Of a DNA stretch of 60,540 bases, positions 37,028 through 46,434 are shown in pieces (the first letter of the stretch is position 1; each line of letters starts with the position of its first letter). The translations under genes and the position numbers were made by a program. The stretch lies in contig JAGPFE010000018.1 of NCBI GenBank assembly GCA_018056705.1, positions 1-60,540 of the forward strand, written 5' to 3'. Under the pieces are notes generated by a model. That model was not told where the DNA came from. It was given only the letters and a program-made list of their open reading frames with translations, and made no database searches. The stretch is from Candidatus Hydrogenedentota bacterium (GTDB lineage: Bacteria > Hydrogenedentota > Hydrogenedentia > Hydrogenedentales > CAITNO01).

Positions 37028-38134
37028 ATGGCGGTTCCCATGATCGATCTGCGGGCCCAGTACGCGCCTATCCTGCCAGAAATCCATGCCGCGATCGCGC
37101 GGGTGTTTGAAACCTGCCAGTTCCGGGGGGGGCCGGAAGTGGAACAATTCGAATCGGCCGTGGCGTCGCTGGTCGGTGTTCGTCACGCGATCGGGGTAGC
37201 CTCGGGTACGGACGCCCTGCTACTGGCCATTCGCGCGCTGGGGATCCGTCCGGGGGACGAAATCATTACCACGCCGTTCACCTTTTTCGCCACGGCCGGC
37301 GCGATCGTGAACGCGGGGGGTACGCCGGTGTTCGCGGACATCGATCCCGACACGTTCAACATCGATCCCGAGTCGGTAGCCCAGCGGATCACCCCCCGGA
37401 CGCGGGCCATTCTGCCCGTGCACCTGTACGGCCAATGCGCGGACATGGATTCGCTCCGGAACCTTGCCCGGCAACACGGTCTCGCGCTCATCGAAGACTG
37501 CGCGCAGGCCCTGGGGGCGTCGTACCGGGGCCAGGTGGCCGGGTCAATGGGCGACATCGCCGCGCTGAGTTTCTACCCGACCAAAAACCTCGGGGCAGCC
37601 GGCGAGGGCGGCATGGTGCTGACCAGCGACGACCACCTGGCGGACCGCGTCCGAAAACTGCGCTGCCACGGAGGCAGCGTCCAGTACACGCACGAAATGG
37701 TGGGGACCAACAGCCACTTGCACGCGATCCAGGCGGCCGTGCTCAACGTGAAACTGCGCCACCTGCCGGCCTGGAACGAGGCGCGGCGGGAAAAGGCCTG
37801 TCGTTACGACGCGCTGCTTGCCGACCTGGAGGACCTCCGCCGACCGAAGACCATGCCGGACCGGGAACACGTGTTCCACCAGTACGTGATCCGGATTCCC
37901 CGGCGCGACGAAGCAGTGGCCCTGTTCCGGGAACGGGGCATCGGCTGCGGTGTGTTCTACCCGATCCCCCTTCACCGGCAGCAATGTTTCGCGCCATGGA
38001 CCGGGAACACGACCTGCCCGCGGGCGGAAGCCGCCGCCCGGGAAGTGCTGGCCCTGCCCATCTACCCGGAGTTGAGCGAACTCCAGCAGCAGGAGGTTGC
38101 CGACGCGTTACGGGATCACCTGCGCCGGGTCTGA
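37028..38134 (+). CDS. DegT/DnrJ/EryC1/StrS family PLP aminotransferase
   Basis: A sugar-nucleotide aminotransferase of 368 residues. It has the entry SGTDALLLAIRALGI, the cofactor-binding IEDCAQALGA (Asp157), and the PLP lysine in SFYPTKNLGA (Lys186), followed by GEGGMVLT. These enzymes add an amino group to 3- or 4-keto-dTDP/UDP sugars. The substrate is unknown, and no matching ketosugar-forming dehydratase is in the window. It has its own promoter and is followed by the exbB promoter region. Confidence 0.93.
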   Translation: MAVPMIDLRAQYAPILPEIHAAIARVFETCQFRGGPEVEQFESAVASLVGVRHAIGVASGTDALLLAIRALGIRPGDEIITTPFTFFATAGAIVNAGGTPVFADIDPDTFNIDPESVAQRITPRTRAILPVHLYGQCADMDSLRNLARQHGLALIEDCAQALGASYRGQVAGSMGDIAALSFYPTKNLGAAGEGGMVLTSDDHLADRVRKLRCHGGSVQYTHEMVGTNSHLHAIQAAVLNVKLRHLPAWNEARREKACRYDALLADLEDLRRPKTMPDREHVFHQYVIRIPRRDEAVALFRERGIGCGVFYPIPLHRQQCFAPWTGNTTCPRAEAAAREVLALPIYPELSELQQQEVADALRDHLRRV

Positions 38135-38164
38135 TCCCGGCCGCGTGAGCGCGCGTCGCGGCTG

Positions 38165-38194
38165 TTGCAACTTTCACGGTAAGAAACGCATAAT
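38165..38194 (+). promoter_or_regulatory. Promoter of the exbB-exbD-TPR-VWA operon
   Basis: TTGCAA, 18 bases, CATAAT (5 of 6 to TATAAT) lies about 125 bases before the exbB ATG and after the DegT stop. It is the best candidate in the 184-base gap. The long leader leaves room for regulation. Confidence 0.45.
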
Positions 38195-38318
38195 ACTTTT
38201 CAATACTGGAGGGACACATCCGCTCCGGCGGGCCGTGGAGTACCCGCGGGCGGCCGGGGCGCGCGGCATGCCGGATTTCCCGAGGGAGACCGGCGCGAAC
38301 GGTATAAGGAGTGCGTCC

Positions 38319-39158
38319 ATGGCACGCGCGCGGTGGTTCATCTACCTTGTTCTGCTGGGAATCGTGATGGCGGCGGGATCCATGCCTGGTTGGGGACAAG
38401 CCGCTCCGGATACCGCGACAGCGCCCGGTGACAGCGCCACGGCCACGCCGACGGTCCAGACCGCGGCCCCAGGAAACGGTGAAAGCGGGACGTCTACCTC
38501 GCGCTCCCCCGAGTCCCGGGTCCCCGAACGGCTCACCCTGATGATGATGATCCGGCAGGGAGGAATCATCCTGTGGATCACCATGGCCCTGGGTTTCATC
38601 GGCCTGGCACTTGCGATTTACCTGCTGATCACGCTGAACGTGTCCCGGGAAGTGCCGGCCTCCTTCGTGAAACGGGCCCACGCGCAACTGCGGGCGGGTG
38701 ACCTGAAAGGTGCGTTCCAGATGTGCCAGGACCGGGAAGAGACCATCGCGAAGGTGCTCCGGGCGGGCCTCAAGATGGCCGGGCACGACCGTTACGTGGT
38801 GCAGGAAGCCATGGAAAGCGAAGGAGAACGGGCGGCTTCGGCCCTGTGGCAGAAGGTGTCTTACCTGAATAATATCGCCACCGTTGCCCCGTTGCTGGGC
38901 CTGCTGGGCACGGTGTGGGGCATGATGCAGGCCTTCAGTTCCATCGCCCTGGACGCGGCCCAGGTGAAAGGGCTCACCATGGCCTACAGTGTGTCGCAGG
39001 CCATGATCACCACCGCGGGCGGGCTCATCGTGGCCATTCCCTGCATGATGATCTATTTCTACCTGCGTGGCCGGGTGTTGCGGATCATCGCAGAACTGGA
39101 AGCGCAGGCGAGCGAATTCGTTGAACTGATCACCACTTACGGCGGAGACCGCTCATGA
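38319..39158 (+). CDS. ExbB/TolQ-type proton channel protein
   Basis: The ATG at 38319 follows AAGGAG; an earlier reading from 38097 runs through the DegT gene and is rejected. The 279-residue protein has a signal-like N-terminal helix (about 6-25), a Pro/Ser/Thr-rich stretch, TM1 at about 84-108, and the conserved channel region AAVAPLLGLLGTVWGMMQAF-like (VAPLLGLLGTVWGMM, about 188-205). TM3 lies near GGLIVAIPCMMIYFY. ExbB/TolQ pentamers form the proton-driven motor with ExbD/TolR. Its stop overlaps exbD by 4 bases, and the operon continues with the TPR and VWA proteins. Confidence 0.92.
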   Translation: MARARWFIYLVLLGIVMAAGSMPGWGQAAPDTATAPGDSATATPTVQTAAPGNGESGTSTSRSPESRVPERLTLMMMIRQGGIILWITMALGFIGLALAIYLLITLNVSREVPASFVKRAHAQLRAGDLKGAFQMCQDREETIAKVLRAGLKMAGHDRYVVQEAMESEGERAASALWQKVSYLNNIATVAPLLGLLGTVWGMMQAFSSIALDAAQVKGLTMAYSVSQAMITTAGGLIVAIPCMMIYFYLRGRVLRIIAELEAQASEFVELITTYGGDRS

Positions 39159-39613
39159 GAATCGGCAGGCAGATCCAGGAAGAAGCGGAAACCATCCCGC
39201 TGGCCCCGCTGATCGACATCGTGTTCCTGACCCTGGTGTTCTTCATGGTCATCACGGTGTACGCCAATCTCGAGAGCGAGGTAGACATCACCCTGCCCAC
39301 GGCAGATTCCGCGACAGCCAGCGAGCGAACCCAGGGAGAAATCTTTATCAACATCAAGGAAAACGGGGACATCGTGGTCAACGAGCGGCGGATGACGCTG
39401 GAGGAATTGCAGGAGGTGCTCAACCGCGTGGCGCGATATTTCCCCGGAGGCGCGGTTATCATCCGGGGCGACGCGGCCGCGCACCTGGGGGTGGCCATCG
39501 CCGTGCTCGACTGCTGCCGCAAGGCGGACATTCAGAACGTGTCCTTCGCGGCACTCACCCCCGAACAGGCGGAACGGATCCGGCAGACCGCAGGGAAAAC
39601 GCCGAGGCCATGA
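39155..39613 (+). CDS. ExbD/TolR-type motor protein
   Basis: The 152-residue protein has a short cytoplasmic N-terminus, one transmembrane helix (about 16-38) with essential-type Asp21 in PLIDIVFLTL, and a periplasmic domain with ATADS..IFINIKENGDIVVNERR and AGCDAA-like RGDAAAHLG. This matches ExbD/TolR, in which the Asp carries protons. It overlaps exbB and the TPR gene by 4 bases each. Only one ExbD is present. Confidence 0.93.
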   Translation: MRIGRQIQEEAETIPLAPLIDIVFLTLVFFMVITVYANLESEVDITLPTADSATASERTQGEIFINIKENGDIVVNERRMTLEELQEVLNRVARYFPGGAVIIRGDAAAHLGVAIAVLDCCRKADIQNVSFAALTPEQAERIRQTAGKTPRP

Positions 39614-42081
39614 AACCGGACACGATCAGAACCCGCGTGGCGCGTAGGTCGTTCGCGTGGTCGATAATGGCGCTCGCGATGCTGACGGCCGCGGGGGCAA
39701 CGATGGCTCAGCCGGGAGCGGACCTCACCCCGATCAGCCCGGACGATTTCAAGCCGGCCGCCACGCCGGCGGAAACCGCCCCTCCACCCGCTTCCGCCGA
39801 GATCCCCGGCCGGGACCAGTTGGACTTCGCGAACGGTCTTTTCGCGCGCAAACTGTTCGCGGAAGCGGCAGACGAGTACGAAACGTACCTGCGGGAGTAT
39901 CCCCAGTCGCCGGCGGCAACCCAGGCCAATCTACGCCTTGGACAAGCCGCCCAAGCCGCGGGACGGTACGAGAAAGCCCTGGAGGCCTACGAACGGGTTG
40001 CGGGCTCCGGTTCACCGGAAGAACAGCGCGCCGCGCGACTGGGCCGCGGCGAGTGCCTGTTCCTGCTGAAACGGTACCAGGAAGCGGCCGATACCCTCGC
40101 GAAACTGATGGAAACCGCCCTGCCGCCGGACCAGGCCGCCCGGGCCCTTTATTACGCGGGCCGGGCCCGGCTGGAACTCGGTGACGCGAAGGGCGCGGCG
40201 GACGCCTTCCGGAAAATAACGGATACCTACGGGGACCAGCCCGTGGCACCCTACGCGCGATATCAACTCGCCCAGGCCCTGTCACGGCTGGGACAGGACG
40301 AAGAAGCCGCGGCCGCCTTCGCCCAGGTTGCCGGCACGACGGACGCCGATGCCGACCTGCGCGCGGAAAGCCGGTTCCGGGCGGCAGAACTCTACGACCG
40401 GATGGGGCTCTACGACGCCGCGGCCACCGCGTACGAACAACTGCGGCAGGCTTTCCCAGACTCCGAGTACGCCAGACGGGCGGCGTACGGGTACGCGTGG
40501 GTGCTGTTCCGGGCGGGACGGGTGGACGATGCCGCCGCGGCCGCCCGGGCGTTTCTGGATACCGCGCCCGCGCCGGAACTCGAAGCGGGCACGCGTTACC
40601 TGCTGGGCGAATGCGCGCGAGCCGCCCAGCGGTACGACGAGGCGATCGAACAGTTCCAGACCGTGCGCGAAAAATTCAAAGACACGCCCTATGCCGACCA
40701 CGCGTGGCATAAACTGGCTTGGACCCTGTACCTGAAGGGGGATACCGCGCAAGCCATGGCGGAAGCCCGGGCCCTGCTGGACTCCCGGCCGGATGGCCCC
40801 CTCGCTGGCGAAGCCGGATACCTGCTGGGTTTGCTGAACGTGGCCACCGGAAACTATGAAGACGCCCGCCAGGAATTCCGGATCGTGGCGGAAAAGTTTC
40901 CGGACAGTTCTTTCGCGCCGGACGCCCTGTTCAAGGCCGCCGAATGCCTGGAACAACTGGGATTACGGGACCAGGCCGCAAAACAATACGAGGAGTTCGT
41001 CCGGAAATACCCGGATAACCCGCTGGCGGAACAGGCCCTGCTGAAGGCGGGAGACGCCCAGTTCACCGCGAAGGATTTTGAACAGGCCGTGGCGAAATAC
41101 CGGGATATCCTGGCCCGGGCGACCAATCCCGCCACCATCGCCGAGGCCCGCTTCCGGCTGGCCATCACCTGCCACAATACCCGTGATTTCGCCGGGGCCT
41201 CGGAACAGTTTCAGCAACTGCTGAACACGCCCGAAGCCGCCCGATACCACGCCGAGGCGGCCTGTCGGCTGGCCGAATACGCCTTGCGGGATGGAGGCGA
41301 TCCCTCGAAGGCCCTGGAACTGCTCCAGCAGGCGGACGCCGCGAATCCTTCCCCGGAACTCCGGGGGCGGATCGCCCGAACCCGTGCCTTCGCCTATTAC
41401 CAGGCGAAGGATTACTCGAATGCCGCCGAGCAGTTCCTGAAGGTGATCACGGATTTCCCGGGCGTTCCCCTCCCCGATGATCTCTACGCCTGGACCGCGC
41501 AGCAGATGATGGACGCGGGAAAATGGGACGCCGCCATCAAGGCCCTGGAAGCCACGCTCAAAAACGCGCGGCAGGTAACCAGGCCGGAAATGCTCGCGCT
41601 CAAAATCGCCGAGTGCCACGAAAAGGCCGGACGGCCCGACAAGGCCATGGACGGGTACCGGAAACTGGCGGAATCCGACGGGGACCCCGCTATACGTGGC
41701 GAGGCCCGGGTAAGGCTGGGACGCCTGCTCGAGGCGGCTGGCAGCACCGACGATGCCATCGCCCAGTACGAGGCCGCCGTCAAAGGCGCGTCCGGCGAAC
41801 CGGCGGCCCGCGCGGCGTTCCGCCTGGGGGAACTCTATGCCGCCCGGGAACAGTGGGAAATCGCCGCGAAGTCCTTCATGCGGGTGGCCGTGCTGTACCT
41901 GCACGAGACGCTGAGTCCCGCGGCCCTGTGGCAGGCCGGCCTGTGTTTCGAAAAAATGGGACGCGCCGAAGACGCCGCGGGGGCGTGGTCCGAACTGGTC
42001 CGGGACTTCCCCAACGCCCCCGAAGCCTCCCAGGCCCAGGAAGCCCTGCAACGACTGCAATCGAAGGGTGGAGGTCAATAA
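39610..42081 (+). CDS. Exported TPR-repeat protein of the ExbBD operon
   Basis: The 823-residue protein has a long signal peptide (about 1-35, cleaved near ATMAQ). It is then almost entirely TPR/Sel1-like helical pairs, such as FARKLFAEAADEYETYLREYP and YEDARQEFRIVAEKFPDSSF. This is a scaffold in the periplasm, comparable in place to YbgF/CpoB of the Tol-Pal system but three times longer. Its stop overlaps the VWA gene region, whose GTG at 42083 sits 2 bases after. The partner is probably the VWA protein or a cell-wall enzyme. Confidence 0.85.
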   Translation: MKPDTIRTRVARRSFAWSIMALAMLTAAGATMAQPGADLTPISPDDFKPAATPAETAPPPASAEIPGRDQLDFANGLFARKLFAEAADEYETYLREYPQSPAATQANLRLGQAAQAAGRYEKALEAYERVAGSGSPEEQRAARLGRGECLFLLKRYQEAADTLAKLMETALPPDQAARALYYAGRARLELGDAKGAADAFRKITDTYGDQPVAPYARYQLAQALSRLGQDEEAAAAFAQVAGTTDADADLRAESRFRAAELYDRMGLYDAAATAYEQLRQAFPDSEYARRAAYGYAWVLFRAGRVDDAAAAARAFLDTAPAPELEAGTRYLLGECARAAQRYDEAIEQFQTVREKFKDTPYADHAWHKLAWTLYLKGDTAQAMAEARALLDSRPDGPLAGEAGYLLGLLNVATGNYEDARQEFRIVAEKFPDSSFAPDALFKAAECLEQLGLRDQAAKQYEEFVRKYPDNPLAEQALLKAGDAQFTAKDFEQAVAKYRDILARATNPATIAEARFRLAITCHNTRDFAGASEQFQQLLNTPEAARYHAEAACRLAEYALRDGGDPSKALELLQQADAANPSPELRGRIARTRAFAYYQAKDYSNAAEQFLKVITDFPGVPLPDDLYAWTAQQMMDAGKWDAAIKALEATLKNARQVTRPEMLALKIAECHEKAGRPDKAMDGYRKLAESDGDPAIRGEARVRLGRLLEAAGSTDDAIAQYEAAVKGASGEPAARAAFRLGELYAAREQWEIAAKSFMRVAVLYLHETLSPAALWQAGLCFEKMGRAEDAAGAWSELVRDFPNAPEASQAQEALQRLQSKGGGQ

Positions 42082-42082
42082 C

Positions 42083-43849
42083 GTGCTGAGTCGACGCGCG
42101 ATACTGTTGCTGTCGCTGACGATTTCAGCCCTGATCTACCTGGCCGTTCTGGCCCTTGCGCCGCATGTTACCCTGCTGGCCGCTAACCGGGATGTCCCGC
42201 CCGAACTGATTCGTTTCCGGGTTCGCGTGCAGCCGCCAGAACCCGAACCGTCCCCCGAGAAGCCCGCGCCGGACACGCGGAACCCGGAACCCAGCCCTGA
42301 AGCCATCCGGCAGCAACTGGCGGAACTGTTTGGCGCGGGCGAAGAAACCCGATTGCCGGATACGGGCACTCCCGCGCCCCAGCAGATGCTCGAAACCGAG
42401 GATCTCGCCCGTCGGCTGGCCCAGAGCATACCGGACCGGCTGTATGATCCGCAGTCCCCTGAACAGATGCTGCAGCAGGCCGACACCCGGATCGTGGAAA
42501 TTTCGGGTGACACGGCACGGAAGGATCTGGATATCGCCCGGCGGCTGGTACGTCCCAGCCCGGATTTCATTCTGCCGCCTGAGCAGACACCCGTGTTTCG
42601 CAGCGACGCCGTGGACCCGGGACAGATCCCGCTCGAAGGCGATTTCCGGGGAACGGTCCGGCTGGGCGAAGCCTTGAATCCCCAGGGGATGGAGCAGGCC
42701 GGTCCCGCATTGCCCCCGCCTCCCCCTCCTCCTCCCCCGCCCGTTACGGCGCAGAAACTGGACACACCCGCCGCGGAACAGGAACAAGCAAAAACATCCG
42801 AAAAAATACAGAAAGAATCGGATTACGAGTTTCTGGATGACCTGGTCGATATACGCATATCTACCTTTAAAGACACAAAAAGCGATAAGGGCTATTTTGA
42901 AATAGCCGTCTCCATCAAGCAGGATGCTTCACCCAAGATCCTGCCCAAGGACGTTACCTTCGTTCTGGACGCGTCTAGCAGCATCACGCAGCGCAAACTG
43001 GACCTGAACGTCCGGGGCGTGTCCCAGGCCCTGCAATCCCTGCGACCGGAGGACCGATTCAATATCGTCCTGTTCCGCGATAACCCATCCTTTTTCAGTC
43101 CCCAGCGTCGACCGGCCACCCCGGAAGCCCTCGCGGAGGCCCAGAAATTCCTGCGGGGACTCGAGGCGGTAGGCCGCACGGACGTGTATTCCGCCCTGTC
43201 CGCCGTTATCGCGGATCCTCCCCGGGCGGGGGTGCCCGGGCTGGTGATCGTGCTGACCGATGGCCGCCCCACGGCGGGCCTCCAGGACAGCCGGACCATT
43301 ATCAACCAGGTCTCGGCCAATAACCGGAGCGGTAACACCATTTTCGCTTTCGGCAGCGGCAACACGGTCAACCGCTATCTCATGGACCTGCTGGCCTACC
43401 GCAACCGGGGTGACGCCACCGTGGAACCGAAAATTGAGCGGACAGCCGACGCCCTTCTTGCGTTCTTTGAACAGTTCCAGGATCCCGTCCTGATCGATAT
43501 TCAGACGAAGTACTCCCAGGTTGATTCTTCGGAAGTGTTCCCCACCGCCATGCCCGATTTCTACCTGAAACGGCCGGTCAGGGTGTATGGTCGATTCGAT
43601 CCGGCCCGGGACAAGGAAGTGGTCATGCGCGTCTCCGGGCGGGCCCTCGATCGCCGCAAGGAACTCATCTTCAAGGCCCGGCTGGACAACGCGCCCGCGG
43701 GTGATCCAAACCTGCCGGCAAGGTGGGCTTTCGCCAAGGCGTATCACATAATCAATGAAATCGCGCGGGTCGGGGAACAACCCGACCTGTTGCGAACGCT
43801 TCAGGACCTGCGCCAGCAGTATGGCGTGAAGACGGTATACAGCCAGTGA
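42083..43849 (+). CDS. TonB/TolA-like anchored VWA-domain protein
   Basis: The preferred GTG at 42083 has GGAGG 8 bases upstream; an earlier ATG at 42068 is in frame. Of 588 residues, the N-terminus is one transmembrane helix (about 6-26) with a TonB/TolA-style Ser15-xxx-Tyr19 where TonB has SxxxH. IRFRVRVQPPEPEPSP and a ten-proline run (211-220) follow, a TonB-like periplasm-spanning linker. The end is a VWA domain (about 255-480) with an intact MIDAS: Asp296-x-Ser298-x-Ser300, Thr366 and Asp393. The tail (FYLKRPVRVYGRFDP, about 490-540) resembles inter-alpha-trypsin-type VWA proteins. It would be driven by the ExbB/ExbD motor while binding an Mg-dependent ligand. Confidence 0.85.
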   Translation: MLSRRAILLLSLTISALIYLAVLALAPHVTLLAANRDVPPELIRFRVRVQPPEPEPSPEKPAPDTRNPEPSPEAIRQQLAELFGAGEETRLPDTGTPAPQQMLETEDLARRLAQSIPDRLYDPQSPEQMLQQADTRIVEISGDTARKDLDIARRLVRPSPDFILPPEQTPVFRSDAVDPGQIPLEGDFRGTVRLGEALNPQGMEQAGPALPPPPPPPPPPVTAQKLDTPAAEQEQAKTSEKIQKESDYEFLDDLVDIRISTFKDTKSDKGYFEIAVSIKQDASPKILPKDVTFVLDASSSITQRKLDLNVRGVSQALQSLRPEDRFNIVLFRDNPSFFSPQRRPATPEALAEAQKFLRGLEAVGRTDVYSALSAVIADPPRAGVPGLVIVLTDGRPTAGLQDSRTIINQVSANNRSGNTIFAFGSGNTVNRYLMDLLAYRNRGDATVEPKIERTADALLAFFEQFQDPVLIDIQTKYSQVDSSEVFPTAMPDFYLKRPVRVYGRFDPARDKEVVMRVSGRALDRRKELIFKARLDNAPAGDPNLPARWAFAKAYHIINEIARVGEQPDLLRTLQDLRQQYGVKTVYSQ

Positions 43850-45561
43850 GCGTGGGAAAACAGGTTTCATCGGAACCGCTCGCGCCCCGACATTCCATGG
43901 CCTGTTCCCGCTGGCTCGAGTTGCTGGACAGGGAACCCGCGGGCTGGCTGGCCTTTCGGGCCATTTACAACCATCGTGCTGACCTGGCACGGCAGAAAAT
44001 CGCATGGCTGCGCCGCGCGCTGGACCGGTTCCTGGCGGTTTTTGGCGATCTGCCGGCGCGGATCTACCGAGCACCGGGACGGATCAACCTGCGGGGCATG
44101 CACGTGGATACCCACGGAGGCTGGCTCAATCTGCAGGCCCACCACGGGGAAACCCTGGTTATCGCTGCCGTCACCGATGACCCCGAACGACGTTACGTCA
44201 ACCTGGATCCAGCGGATCCGGCCGTGTCGTTTTCCCTGGTGCCTTTCGATGAGGACCTGTCGCGGCTTCGGCGGCGTTATCCGCGACATGACCCGGGGGC
44301 CCTGCTTACCCTGGCCGGGCGCGACCAGGCCGGCCAGTTACCTGCCTGGGGGCGATACCTTCTCGGCGCGGCCCTGGCGGGGCGTTTTCACGGCGCGACC
44401 TCCGAGAAGGGCCTGCGCGTGGTCGTAGGCAGTGACCTGACCCGTGGCGCGTCCCTGAGTTCCTCGGCGTCCCTGTGCGTGGCGATGCTGCTGGCGGAAT
44501 GGGACGCGGCCGGACACGCGCCGGACCCGCCGGCCCTGCTTCATGGCGCGCGGCAGGCGGAATGGTTCGCGGGGGCCCGCGTGGGCTTGAGCGACCAGGC
44601 CGCGGTAGTTCTGGCCCGGGCAAACGCCGTGCTGCACGCGGCCCTGGGGGGCCCCGACCTGTTCCCGGAACCGCCGGCCTGGCGCACCATGCCAGGCGAC
44701 GCGACCTTCCTGATCCTGCACACCTTTACCAGCAGGTCCCTGAGCGGATCCCGGCGGGCGGATTACGCGCGCAACCGGTTCACCTATTCCATGGCCCTGC
44801 GCATGCTGGAAACGGAAGCCGCCACGCTGTGCCCGGAAGGTGGGCCATTCCAGTTTTCGACGTTTCCCGACGTGCTGAACGCGTTCCCCAGTAACCGGGA
44901 CCGTCTTCGCCTGATCAGGTGCCTGCCCGAAGAACTGGATCTCGCGACCCTGGAGCGACGCTACGGCACTGACCAGACCCGGGAAGAATACGATCGGCTG
45001 TTCGGCGATCTGCCCGAGAGTGAACGTCCTGTCCGCTTCGCCGTCCGGGGTCCCCTGTTATTTGGCCTGGCGGAAACCGTGCGGGCGCGCCGCTTTTTCG
45101 AAGCGTTGACGGCAGGCGACCTGGAACAAATGGGACAACTTACACGCGTGGGTCACGACGGTGACCGGGTCATTGATGCCACGGAGCGTCCTTTCAAGTT
45201 CCTGGTCAATGACGCCGTGCTGGGACGATGGATAGCGGAAAACCGTCCGCTGGAAACGTGCCCGGGATCGTATGGCGCCAGCACCCCCGCCCTGGACCGC
45301 GTGGTAGACATCGCGACCGCGGCCGGGGCACTCGGGGCCTGCCTGACGGGCGCGGGACTGGGGGGCGCAGCCATCGCCCTGTGCCGCAAAGAGCACGTGG
45401 AAGAGGTCCGGGCCCGGATTCTGGCCCACCTGGAAACGGACGCGTTTCAGCGGGCGCGCGGTCCGGAGGCTCCGCCCTGGCCATCGAATGCCAGGGAAAC
45501 CGCCGTGGTGGAAAACATCGCCGTTACCGGTGCCGGGGTTATTCTCCCGCCCTCGCGCTGA
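43846..45561 (+). CDS. GHMP kinase related to galactokinase, with altered substrate motif
   Basis: The GTG at 43846 overlaps the VWA stop (GTGA). The 571-residue protein is longer than usual galactokinases (about 390-450), with an N-terminal extension of about 60 residues. Motif 1, GRINLRGMHVDTHGG (78-92), keeps the H86 and D88 of the galactokinase signature but has Met85 in place of the sugar-binding Glu. ATP motif GASLSSSASLCVAML (about 205) and the C-terminal GACLTGAGLGGAAIAL glycine-rich motif are intact, so it should bind ATP and phosphorylate a sugar other than galactose, or be loosely specific. It ends 9 bases before convergent rsmE. Confidence 0.8.
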   Translation: MSVGKQVSSEPLAPRHSMACSRWLELLDREPAGWLAFRAIYNHRADLARQKIAWLRRALDRFLAVFGDLPARIYRAPGRINLRGMHVDTHGGWLNLQAHHGETLVIAAVTDDPERRYVNLDPADPAVSFSLVPFDEDLSRLRRRYPRHDPGALLTLAGRDQAGQLPAWGRYLLGAALAGRFHGATSEKGLRVVVGSDLTRGASLSSSASLCVAMLLAEWDAAGHAPDPPALLHGARQAEWFAGARVGLSDQAAVVLARANAVLHAALGGPDLFPEPPAWRTMPGDATFLILHTFTSRSLSGSRRADYARNRFTYSMALRMLETEAATLCPEGGPFQFSTFPDVLNAFPSNRDRLRLIRCLPEELDLATLERRYGTDQTREEYDRLFGDLPESERPVRFAVRGPLLFGLAETVRARRFFEALTAGDLEQMGQLTRVGHDGDRVIDATERPFKFLVNDAVLGRWIAENRPLETCPGSYGASTPALDRVVDIATAAGALGACLTGAGLGGAAIALCRKEHVEEVRARILAHLETDAFQRARGPEAPPWPSNARETAVVENIAVTGAGVILPPSR

Positions 45562-45570
45562 ACCCTGGTT

Positions 45571-46323
45571 TCAGGCGTCGTCCCCGCGCGGGCCATCCAT
45601 CCGCGTGCCCAGTCGGCCCATACCATTAAGGATGAGGAAAGAAGCCACCGTGGCGGCCACTTCCACGCGCAAAGTCCATGATCCGAGGGAAACGGGCCGC
45701 GCGCCGGCCTGCCCCAGGAGCGTGATTTCCCGGGCGGTATAGCCACCCTCCGGACCGATCAACACGCCGCAGTTCTCCGTCGCCCGCGCCCACGCCCCGG
45801 GAGCGGACAGGACACCCGGTTCCACCGCGGCAAACCAGGTCCGGCTGGCGTCACGCCCGAGCACGTCATCAAGGTCGCCCGTGGTCTCAAACCCCGGAAA
45901 ATGGTTGCGCCCGCATTGCTTGCACGCGGCCACGGCCACCCGCTCGATCCGGGATGAAAGCGCCGGAGCCCGCTGGGATCGCTCCGCCCGCCAGAAAACC
46001 AGCCGGTCAACGCCCAGCTCGGTCGCGCGAGCGACGATCTCATCGACGACGGCGGCGGACTGGGGCCAGGCACAAGCCAGCGTGAAATCCTGGTCCGGAA
46101 CCGGGTCCCTGCCGGTTTCGGTGGCTCGAATGGTCACGCGATCTTTTTCCGCGCGTACCACGGGTCCGACGGCCCAGTTCCCCCGACCGTCAAACATCAT
46201 GGCCTGCTCTCCCGGGACCAGGCGCAACACGCGGCTGGCGTGGCGGGCCTCATCGGTGGGCAACTCCACCTCATTCCCAGGCGCGAACCCGGTATGGGGG
46301 ACGAAAAAACGGGGGGGCAACAC
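45571..46323 (-). CDS. rsmE: 16S rRNA (uracil1498-N3)-methyltransferase RsmE
   Basis: The 250-residue SPOUT-type methyltransferase begins MLPPRFFVP..ARHASRVLRL (RNA-binding domain, about 1-70). It then has the knotted SAM-binding region with GVLIGPEGGYTAREITLL (about 187-205) and LGSWTLRVEVAATVA, where the family usually has LRTETA, a small change. The start is a GTG with GGGAG 9 bases upstream. It modifies U1498 of 16S rRNA. The M28 gene diverges 111 bases away, and the GHMP kinase converges. Confidence 0.9.
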   Translation of the reverse strand: MLPPRFFVPHTGFAPGNEVELPTDEARHASRVLRLVPGEQAMMFDGRGNWAVGPVVRAEKDRVTIRATETGRDPVPDQDFTLACAWPQSAAVVDEIVARATELGVDRLVFWRAERSQRAPALSSRIERVAVAACKQCGRNHFPGFETTGDLDDVLGRDASRTWFAAVEPGVLSAPGAWARATENCGVLIGPEGGYTAREITLLGQAGARPVSLGSWTLRVEVAATVASFLILNGMGRLGTRMDGPRGDDA

Positions 46324-46434
46324 GTTAACAGGTCTCCCGGGCAGGCATTATGCGTCAGCGGTGATTTTGAGCGCAACCGGCAAGGGAAACTGGTGGTCCA
46401 ACCATTGAAATACCCTTAACGTTCAGGAGGCCCC

